A stretch of 64,000 nt of DNA, taken from positions 868,001-932,000 of the forward strand of contig JAQTXZ010000001.1 in the NCBI GenBank assembly GCA_028688515.1, given 5' to 3'. The number at the start of each line of letters is the position of its first letter. The first letter of the stretch is position 1. Positions 55,949 through 62,434 of the stretch are shown here, one piece after another. The notes beneath the pieces were generated by a model, which was given only the letters and a program-made list of their open reading frames with translations, did no database searches and was not told the origin of the DNA. The stretch is from Patescibacteria group bacterium. Its GTDB lineage: Bacteria; Patescibacteriota; Patescibacteriia; 2-12-FULL-60-25. Made by a program: the position numbers and the translations under genes.

Positions 55949-56425
55949 ATGCAACTATATCTCGCAGCTGACCACGCCGGTTTTGCACTCAAAGAAAAAC
56001 TTAAAACTCACCTTGCGAAACAAGGACATGAGATTTTTGACGTGACGCCGACTTTTCACGCGGGAGATGATTATCCACTTGTCGCAAAAGAACTGTCGTC
56101 CTATGTACGACGTACCGCGTACGACGTACAACGTGATCAGAAACGTGGTACGAGACACGTGGTACGTGGTACGAAGGGTTTGTTGATTTGCGGCAGCGGT
56201 ATCGGCGTTTGCATTGCATCCAATCGACACAAAGGCATTCGCGCCGCCGTCGGACATGATGCAAAAGAAGTTAAACTTGCACGCGAGCACAACGACATTA
56301 ATATTTTATGCTTGTCCGGACGGCTCACAAAAATCAATGATGCGATAAAGATGATCGAAATATTTTTGAAAACAAAAAAATCAAAAGAGGCAAGGCACGC
56401 GAGGCGCGTAAAACAATTGAGCTGA
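55949..56425 (+). CDS. rpiB: Ribose-5-phosphate isomerase B with an in-frame repeat insertion
   Basis: RpiB interconverts ribose-5-P and ribulose-5-P. The 158-residue protein starts MQLYLAADHAGFALKEKL (the DHAG active-site strand). GLLICGSGIGVCIASNRHKGIRAA has the CGSGIG phosphate loop with its catalytic Cys. HNDINILCLSGR is the last motif. About 25 residues (50-75) between LSS and GLLICGSGIG come from a GTACGAC repeat. The insertion sits next to the active-site loop, so whether the enzyme folds is a real question. ATG chosen by family start. Confidence 0.9.
   Translation: MQLYLAADHAGFALKEKLKTHLAKQGHEIFDVTPTFHAGDDYPLVAKELSSYVRRTAYDVQRDQKRGTRHVVRGTKGLLICGSGIGVCIASNRHKGIRAAVGHDAKEVKLAREHNDINILCLSGRLTKINDAIKMIEIFLKTKKSKEARHARRVKQLS
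56099..56175. repeat. In-frame family E repeat inside rpiB
   Basis: TATGTACGACGTACCGCGTACGACGTAC and CGTGGTACGAGACACGTGGTACGTGGTACG words; translated as YVRRTAYDVQR and RHVVRGTK. Confidence 0.85.
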
Positions 56426-56429
56426 TGAG

Positions 56430-56552
56430 TTGATCCCCCCCTGCTTTGATACTGCGTATCAAAGCTGTCCCCTTAACAATGGGACGTCGAGGTTCGATAT
56501 CCCCTTTGACAAGGGGGACATTCAACGCTGCGCGTTGAATTGGGGGAATCAA
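56430..56552. repeat. Family G palindromic repeats
   Basis: Several nested hairpins: TTTGATACTGCGTATCAAAG, GTCCCCTTAACAATGGGAC and CCCCTTTGACAAGGGGG, then AACGCTGCGCGTT. Intergenic. Confidence 0.7.
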
Positions 56553-56575
56553 CTCATGGACTTTATAAGCTTACA

Positions 56576-56584
56576 TGTTATACT
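56576..56584 (+). promoter_or_regulatory. Extended -10 promoter, leaderless start
   Basis: TGTTATACT ends 8 nt before ATG 56593. Confidence 0.7.
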
Positions 56585-56592
56585 TGAATTAT

Positions 56593-58014
56593 ATGAAAAG
56601 CATATCAGTCATCGGCCTGATTTTGATGGCCGCATTAATACTATCATCCAATGTCGCGAATGCAGCGACACTCTCTGCAGGAACCTTGATCAAAGCATCG
56701 GGGCCTGCCGTTTATTATTATTCTGACACGGGAAAAAGACTTGTCTTTCCGACGGAAAAAACTTTTAAAACTTGGTTCTCAGATTTCTCCAACGTCACGA
56801 CAGTTACCGACGCAGAACTTGCGGCGATTCCGCTTGGAGGAAACGTGACTTACAAACCCGGCGTTAAACTCGTAAAAATCACGACCGACCCGAGCGTGTA
56901 TGCCGTTGCCGCCGGCGGAGTTTTAAGGCATATCGCCAGCGAGTCATTAGCCGTCTCTCTTTACGGACCGGACTGGAACACAAAAGTTGACGATGTACCG
57001 GATGCATTTTTTACAAACTACAATGTCGGCTCTGAAATAACTTCGACGAGCGATTTCAGTCCGTCCGCCATCACCGCGCTCGCGACAAGTATTGATGCCG
57101 ATAAGCTGGCGCGCACCACAGGCCAAACTACGGACAATCAAAATACAAACACGACAACCACGACGCCGACGGCTCCTATCGTAACCCTGACCAGCAACAA
57201 AAGCCCTCTGCACTTGAACGACCTCGTGACGATTTCCGCAACCGCAAGCTACGCAACTGGCATCCGTCAAATCAGCCTTTTCTTTGACGGCCAACTACTT
57301 AACACATGCAACTACACCACGATTTGCAACGTTGATTACCACATGCCGGCTTACTATCAAAAAGATTCTTTTGAGGCCAGCGTCACCGTTCAGACAATCG
57401 ACCTGAAAACCGCAAGCAAGGTGCTTGATTTGCCGTTTGCCAGCGCAACGCAGGCAGCATCCGAGGCATCAATCAAAGTTGACCGGTCAACAATCAACCC
57501 GGGCCAGTCAACCGGAATCACGGTAACCGCCGCCGAAACCGTCAACGTTAAAAACATTACGATTTATGTTGATACAAGCACCGTCAAAGGCTGTGATTAT
57601 TTGGGCAGGACTTGCCAATGGAGTCAGGTGTACAATGGAAACATTGGAAAGACGTTTAATGTCTACGGAATAATCACGGACACCAGCGGAAGGGCATATC
57701 GCACGACGGATGAAACTATCACGCTCGCGGCAAACGATTCTCCGGCTGTGACGGTACTGACGAGTAAACCGTGGATTTATGTCGGCGAAACGGTTGATGT
57801 GACGGTCTCCGGCGCAGACGACAACGGTATTCAATCCAACATCGTATCGGATGCACAAAAGGCTGTACTTAAAACATGCTCCGGCGCAAGTCCGTGCACT
57901 TACAGCGCAGGTCCGTGGTCGCAAACCGGCACTTACACTTTTTACGGCAAAGCCACAGATCTACTCGGCGCCAGCGATGAGAGATCCGTGACAGTCGAAG
58001 TCAGAAATAACTAA
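56593..58014 (+). CDS. Secreted surface protein with CPR-type N-terminal domain and Ig-like repeats
   Basis: The 473-residue protein has a signal peptide (MKSISVIGLILMAALILSS, cut near 24). A domain at about 25-165 (GTLIKASGPAVYYYSDTGKRL...GGNVTYKPGVKLVKITTD...VDDVPDAFFTNY) is shared with the next gene. After a Thr-rich linker come about three beta-rich Ig-like repeats of ~95 residues (VTLTSNKSPLHLNDLVTISA, IKVDRSTINPGQSTGITVTA, VTVLTSKPWIYVGETVDVTV). Four to six cysteines in Cys-x(3-5)-Cys pairs may form disulfides. Probably an adhesin or S-layer-associated protein. The start follows the promoter position. Confidence 0.85.
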   Translation: MKSISVIGLILMAALILSSNVANAATLSAGTLIKASGPAVYYYSDTGKRLVFPTEKTFKTWFSDFSNVTTVTDAELAAIPLGGNVTYKPGVKLVKITTDPSVYAVAAGGVLRHIASESLAVSLYGPDWNTKVDDVPDAFFTNYNVGSEITSTSDFSPSAITALATSIDADKLARTTGQTTDNQNTNTTTTTPTAPIVTLTSNKSPLHLNDLVTISATASYATGIRQISLFFDGQLLNTCNYTTICNVDYHMPAYYQKDSFEASVTVQTIDLKTASKVLDLPFASATQAASEASIKVDRSTINPGQSTGITVTAAETVNVKNITIYVDTSTVKGCDYLGRTCQWSQVYNGNIGKTFNVYGIITDTSGRAYRTTDETITLAANDSPAVTVLTSKPWIYVGETVDVTVSGADDNGIQSNIVSDAQKAVLKTCSGASPCTYSAGPWSQTGTYTFYGKATDLLGASDERSVTVEVRNN

Positions 58015-58046
58015 TCAATTAATTCTTTATTCATATTTTTCAACAT

Positions 58047-58835
58047 ATGTTTAAGCGCATCACTTCTCTGATTGCAGCGATCGCCATGCTGGCCGGTACG
58101 TTTATGCCGGTCTCAACCTTCGCGGCAACCACCAGTTCATTTAATCCGGGCACATTAATCAAGGGCTCTGGTCAGGCGGTTTATTATTTTGCCGAAAACG
58201 GCAAACGCTACGTTTTCCCGAACGAAAAAACTTATTTCACCTGGTACAACGATTTCAACAAAGTCGTGCAAATTCCGGACACTCTTCTGTACGCGATTCC
58301 GATCGGCGGCAACGTCACGTATCGCCCGGGCAAAAAGATGGTAAAAATCACAACCGATCCCAAAGTTTATGTAGTTGACGAAGGCGGTTATCTTCGTCAT
58401 GTAACGACTGAACAACTTGCTCAGACGTTTTACAATATAAACTGGAAGAACCAGGTTGACGACGTGCCTGATGCATTTTTCACCAATTATAAAACAGGGA
58501 ACGCCATCACAACGGCTGCGGAATACAGCCCGGCCAACGTCATGACCAACACAACCACAATTTCGAAGGACAAAGGTTTTGACGAATTGATGGCCGCAGT
58601 ATCGATCGGCAACACGATGACCGGTTTCGTTCCTTCCAGCATGACTGTCAAAAAAGGTACAACCGTAACATGGACCAATCAAGACAGCGCCACTCACAGC
58701 GTTAAGAGCGACGGCTTCCAATCCGAAAATCTGTCTTACAATCAGTCCTACTCGCACACCTTCAACTCGACAGGTTCATTCCAATATTACGATGGGTTAC
58801 ACACTTCCGTCGTTGGAACGATCAACGTGCAATAG
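58047..58835 (+). CDS. Secreted protein with the same N-terminal domain and a cupredoxin-like domain
   Basis: The 262-residue protein has a signal peptide (about 1-27, ending VSTFAA). The shared domain (about 30-165) includes GTLIKGSGQAVYYFAENGKRY and GGNVTYRPGKKMVKITTD. A C-terminal cupredoxin fold (about 185-262) has FVPSSMTVKKGTTVTWTN and SATHSV. Copper sites of plastocyanin need His, Cys, His, Met. Here the first His (ATHSV) and the second (GLHTS) remain, but the Cys and Met positions read Asp and Val (YYDGLHTSVVGTI). It is probably not a blue copper protein. It lies 32 bp after the previous gene. Confidence 0.85.
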   Translation: MFKRITSLIAAIAMLAGTFMPVSTFAATTSSFNPGTLIKGSGQAVYYFAENGKRYVFPNEKTYFTWYNDFNKVVQIPDTLLYAIPIGGNVTYRPGKKMVKITTDPKVYVVDEGGYLRHVTTEQLAQTFYNINWKNQVDDVPDAFFTNYKTGNAITTAAEYSPANVMTNTTTISKDKGFDELMAAVSIGNTMTGFVPSSMTVKKGTTVTWTNQDSATHSVKSDGFQSENLSYNQSYSHTFNSTGSFQYYDGLHTSVVGTINVQ

Positions 58836-58845
58836 ACCCACTCCC

Positions 58846-58912
58846 TCTATCCGGCCCTCATTTTAATGATATTGCAGGCCACCTTTCCCCCGTCAAACAA
58901 GGGAAAGGAGAA
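58846..58912. repeat. Family B repeat
   Basis: CCCTCTATCC...ACCTTTCCCCCGTC-AAACAAGGGAAAGG. Same unit as in the composite repeats at 18640 and 55690. Confidence 0.75.
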
Positions 58913-58916
58913 ACGA

Positions 58917-58943
58917 AAGCCTCGACACTAGTCGGGGCTTTTG
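58917..58943 (+). terminator. Terminator
   Basis: AAGCC-t-CGAC, loop acta, GTCG-g-GGCTTTTG; same core as after rpsA. Confidence 0.8.
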
Positions 58944-58979
58944 TGTTACAATGTGCCGTAATAGTCATCGAACGCAAAT

Positions 58980-59447
58980 ATGGCCGAACGATTCCCCGCG
59001 CTAACCAAAGAGCAAATTGCCGAGGCTCGTAAAAAAGCCGGCTTGCCGGAAGAAATACCGATTACACCTTCCAGTAAACGCAATAGAGCAGAGGCTTTAA
59101 ACGAAGACGTTCGCATTCTGCTCACAAAAGAAATCGACGGATTGAGAGTTGCGGTCCAATCTACCAATTCCCGTCTGTTCAACATGCAAAAACCGGACGC
59201 GAACAGATTGCATTTTCCCGGCGCGGCTTTGCCGAGTTTTAGTACAGAACAAATAAGACATGCGGAAGACGATCTACTGGGAAATAAAATCCGCTTGCAA
59301 TGTCTGGAAGAATCTTTGGAGGCTCTGACAAACAATCAACCGTTGCCGGCCGACTTGAGAAAAACTCTGCAGATTCTAGAAAGCGAAAGCGACCCCGGTT
59401 CCGCAAGACAAAAAAGTTTGCACGCGCTTTTGATCCAGCTGCCTTAA
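58980..59447 (+). CDS. Unknown helical protein
   Basis: The 155-residue, charged protein starts MAERFPALTKEQIAEARKKAG and is predicted mostly alpha-helical with no membrane part. It contains RLHFPGAALPSFSTEQIRHAEDDLL. An extended -10 (TGTTACAAT, 58944-58952) gives a leader of about 20 nt without a Shine-Dalgarno. It is 19 bp from fba and probably co-transcribed. Not recognised. Confidence 0.65.
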   Translation: MAERFPALTKEQIAEARKKAGLPEEIPITPSSKRNRAEALNEDVRILLTKEIDGLRVAVQSTNSRLFNMQKPDANRLHFPGAALPSFSTEQIRHAEDDLLGNKIRLQCLEESLEALTNNQPLPADLRKTLQILESESDPGSARQKSLHALLIQLP

Positions 59448-59466
59448 ATTCGTAATTAATCCGACT

Positions 59467-60384
59467 ATGCTCGTACCTGCAATCAAAGTTCTAAAACCCG
59501 CACGCGAACGCCATTATGCCGTTCCCGCATTGAACATCAATAATCTCGAGGCGCTCAAAGCCGTGATTCAAGCGGCTACTAAGATGCGCTCCCCCATTAT
59601 AGTTCAGACTTCCGAAGGCGCAATTGAATATGCCGGCATGGATTACTTGATTGCAATGGTCAAAGTCGCAGCCAAAGCGCCGATCCCCGTAGTACTGCAT
59701 CTTGACCACGGAAAAGATTTAAAAATCATCAAACAAGCCATTCAAAACGGATACACCAGCGTGATGTTCGACGGCTCTGCTCTCCCCTATAAAGAAAACC
59801 TTGCCAAGACAAAACAAGTCGTGGCTTGGGCACGCGCAAAAAAAGTCAGCGTCGAGGCGGAGATTGGAGCAATCGCCGGAATTGAAGATTTTGTAAGCGT
59901 GGCAGACAAAGACGCGCACCTGACAAATCCGGAGCAAGCCGCAAAGTTTGCAAAAGAAACCAAGTGCGACAGTTTGGCCGTGGCCATCGGCACTGCACAC
60001 GGCGCATACAAATTTAAAGGCGAAACTCATCTTGATATCGAGAGATTAAAAAAGATCGCCAAGCTCGTAAAAAATCCGATTGTCTTGCACGGCGCATCGG
60101 GCGTGATGGAAGACGTGGTCAAGCTCGCGGAATATCACGGAGCGAAACTCGGCAAAGCTCGCGGCGTTTTGGACGAAGACATCAAGCAAGCCATTAAATT
60201 CGGCGTCAGCAAAATAAACATCGATACCGACCTGCGTCTTGCCTTTACGGCCGGCGTGCGCGAGGCCATGGACCAGATGGTTACAGTGATTGACCCGCGC
60301 AAACTCCTAGAACCGGCAATCGTCCTGATGCGCGAGGTTGCGATGAAAAAGATGATTTTGTTTAAAAGCGAGGGGAAGGGCTAA
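59467..60384 (+). CDS. fba: Class II fructose-bisphosphate aldolase
   Basis: This zinc aldolase (305 residues) cleaves fructose-1,6-bisphosphate. YAVPALNINNLEALKAV, PVVLHLDHGKD (zinc His and Asp), SVMFDGSALPYKEN, VEAEIGAIAG, GTAHGAYKF (zinc His), PIVLHGASGV (zinc His) and KINIDTDLR are all intact. It is a normal member. In CPR it serves the partial glycolysis/pentose route; rpiB nearby fits that. Confidence 0.96.
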   Translation: MLVPAIKVLKPARERHYAVPALNINNLEALKAVIQAATKMRSPIIVQTSEGAIEYAGMDYLIAMVKVAAKAPIPVVLHLDHGKDLKIIKQAIQNGYTSVMFDGSALPYKENLAKTKQVVAWARAKKVSVEAEIGAIAGIEDFVSVADKDAHLTNPEQAAKFAKETKCDSLAVAIGTAHGAYKFKGETHLDIERLKKIAKLVKNPIVLHGASGVMEDVVKLAEYHGAKLGKARGVLDEDIKQAIKFGVSKINIDTDLRLAFTAGVREAMDQMVTVIDPRKLLEPAIVLMREVAMKKMILFKSEGKG

Positions 60385-60386
60385 CC

Positions 60387-60640
60387 CTCTATCCGTCGCC
60401 TCAATTAACGATATTGCGGACGACACCTTTCCCCCGTCTAACAAGGGAAAGGTGGCTAAAAACAGTAGATTGTCGTCCTCCCGGAGGGTCACGAGGGACG
60501 AGTGAGAGCGAAGCGAAGGATCTTCAAATTGAAACCTCCAGCGAGGCGTTATATACAAATTTGGCTCTATTGAGCCATTTTTTATTTATCAGTATCCCCG
60601 ACTTTATGGACTTTACGGACTTTACGGAATCGCGCGTCCA
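60387..60640. repeat. Mixed repeat block (families B and TTTACGGAC)
   Basis: CCCTCTATCC...CTTTCCCCCGTC-TAACAAGGGAAAGG, then TCGTCCTCCCGGAGGGTCACGAGGGACGA, then GGACTTTAC tandem copies (60600-60628). No gene supported in this 415-bp gap. Confidence 0.7.
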
Positions 60641-60647
60641 GCGCCGG

Positions 60648-60676
60648 TTGACAAAACCGCCATTTTGTGCTATTAT
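60648..60676 (+). promoter_or_regulatory. Strong sigma-70 promoter
   Basis: TTGACA, 17-bp spacer, TATTAT; leader of about 117 nt to ATG 60800. Confidence 0.8.
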
Positions 60677-60799
60677 TGTTGGTTATTTTTAGCGGAATTT
60701 CTGTCTAAATCCAGGAGGAAATCACGGGTTTTGACAGGAGTTCCGAACCACTAACGGTTATCGGATCTCGAAGATCGGTTACACGTCAGGAGGAACAGC

Positions 60800-61138
60800 A
60801 TGAAAATCAGTCTGAAGTCGCTCTTTGCAGTCGTTCTCGTCGTTTTCGCTTTCTCGAGTGCCGGCTGCGTCGCCGAAGGTGTTCCGCCGGCCATGGCCTG
60901 GAACGACCATGACGACTTGAAGTTCCTCATGAGCGAACGGAATCGCCACGAGGAGGAGCTCAAGAATCTCCAGGTCATGCACGACGCGGAAACCCTCCAG
61001 CTCAAGAGTAAGCTGGACGGACTCGAGGCCGAGATCGACCGCCTCAAGACCTGGCTCGAGACGGGCAAGGACCCGCTCAAGGACCGCGGCCCGTCCGCAC
61101 CCGGCCAGCAGCCCGCGCCGACCGACGGGCGGAAGTAG
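60800..61138 (+). CDS. Small coiled-coil lipoprotein
   Basis: The 112-residue protein starts MKISLKSLFAVVLVVFAF and has a lipobox SSAGC with Cys23-24. After processing, about 35-90 is a charged coiled coil (ERNRHEEELKNLQVMHDAE). The tail is Pro-rich. CAGGAGG lies 7 nt before the ATG. It is followed by a terminator. Probably an envelope spacer or scaffolding lipoprotein, like Lpp in general form only. Confidence 0.75.
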   Translation: MKISLKSLFAVVLVVFAFSSAGCVAEGVPPAMAWNDHDDLKFLMSERNRHEEELKNLQVMHDAETLQLKSKLDGLEAEIDRLKTWLETGKDPLKDRGPSAPGQQPAPTDGRK

Positions 61139-61159
61139 CACCTTCACCACACCTACCCT

Positions 61160-61197
61160 TTTCCCGAACCTCGCGTTCCACGCTTGCAGGTTCGGGT
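61160..61197 (+). terminator. Terminator-like hairpin
   Basis: CCCGAACCT, loop, AGGTTCGGG, TT. A family B-like repeat (61207-61262) follows. Confidence 0.6.
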
Positions 61198-61338
61198 TCC
61201 GGTTTAATGTCCCCTCATCCCCTCTCCTTCCCAACATCAAATGAGGGAAGGGTGAGAGTGCATCAAACCGGAAGAGACGAAGCACATTGACCCACAAACA
61301 AATCGGGAGCGAGAGCTTTCGAGCAGAAGGAGACGGAC

Positions 61339-62196
61339 ATGGAACTCCAGAGCTATGTGAAGCAGTTTACGGGCGCGGAGAAGATGAGTGGCAACGAGTA
61401 CCAGCGGCTCTTCGCAATCATCCGCAACGTCAAAGCTTCCGAAAAGGAGCGCGGCGCGGCGGCAACGTTGATCGCGGCGAGCTGCTACCTGCAGATCGCC
61501 AAAATCGTCTGGAAGTACAGATACGTCGACGTCGACCTCGTGGACGTCTTCTGCCACGCCATGGCCTTTCTCGCCGAGCTCTGTCTCGCGAGCAATGGCT
61601 ACGACCCCGCGTTCCGGCACATCTGGCCATACGCCCACCGCGCCGTGGCCGGCGAGATCGCCAAGTACGTGCGCTGCTCCCGCAGCCTGTACTCCACCAC
61701 TGATCGAGCGGCCAAGAAGGTCGACCCGGTCAGGCAGGCGCAGGACGCGGTCCGGTTGAACGATACGCTCCATGGCGACTGCCGTCAGGCCGAGGAGCTG
61801 ATCGCGGGCTACGGGATTGATCCCGAAGCTACGCTCATCGCTCGCGAGGAGTGCAGCCTGGAGGAGCGGTACGAGCGCATGCTGGTCGACATCAACATCG
61901 CTCTCGACGAACTCGCGGAGGAAATCAAAGGTCAGGCGAACGCCGAACGCAACTTGCGGCTCCTCAAGCTTCGCTTGGGCTTCGAAGGCAGTTACAGCCT
62001 CGACGAGATCGGCAAATCATACGGCGTGTCGCGCGAACGCGTTCGGCAGATCGAGATGCGCCTCATGAAGCGACTCTCACATCTCACCGGCATTCCGGTC
62101 GAGCAACTCAGGGCGATCGCCGAACTGCTTGCTCACGAGACCGGCGCGACTCGCAGTCGCACAAGCGATAGCCGCCGCCTCGCCAAGGCGGCCTAA
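61339..62196 (+). CDS. Sigma-70 family RNA polymerase sigma factor (divergent)
   Basis: The 285-residue protein starts MELQSYVKQFTGAEKMSG behind AAGGAG. Region 4 at about 205-250 is clear (YSLDEIGKSYGVSRERVRQIEMRLMKRL), with the family VSRERVRQIE recognition helix. The first 130 residues probably hold region 2, but the core-binding and -10 melting motifs are weak. The middle has RECSLEERYERMLVDINIAL. A Ser/Arg-rich tail ends it. No anti-sigma factor is adjacent; flanking genes are lipoproteins. Confidence 0.8.
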   Translation: MELQSYVKQFTGAEKMSGNEYQRLFAIIRNVKASEKERGAAATLIAASCYLQIAKIVWKYRYVDVDLVDVFCHAMAFLAELCLASNGYDPAFRHIWPYAHRAVAGEIAKYVRCSRSLYSTTDRAAKKVDPVRQAQDAVRLNDTLHGDCRQAEELIAGYGIDPEATLIAREECSLEERYERMLVDINIALDELAEEIKGQANAERNLRLLKLRLGFEGSYSLDEIGKSYGVSRERVRQIEMRLMKRLSHLTGIPVEQLRAIAELLAHETGATRSRTSDSRRLAKAA

Positions 62197-62277
62197 CAGT
62201 ACATTCCCACCATCACACTCGTGTCATGAACCGCAGTCCTTGCGTGTTCGTGACCCCGTACTAACTTACAAACGTAC

Positions 62278-62360
62278 CTGGCGTACATCACGTTCATCAC
62301 GTACATCGCGTTAAAAATACGTTATACACGCTATGTACGTCATGTACGTTATGCACGTAA
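62278..62360. repeat. Family E repeat
   Basis: ACATCACGTTCATCACGTACATCGCG and TATGTACGTCATGTACGTTATGCACG words form an imperfect palindrome. Part of the 238-bp gap; no gene. Confidence 0.7.
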
Positions 62361-62434
62361 GTTGTAGGTTGATACGGGAAACACAACCAAGGCGGCCTCC
62401 CGACCGCTCGCTATTTCGACAAGGAGAGATAGAG

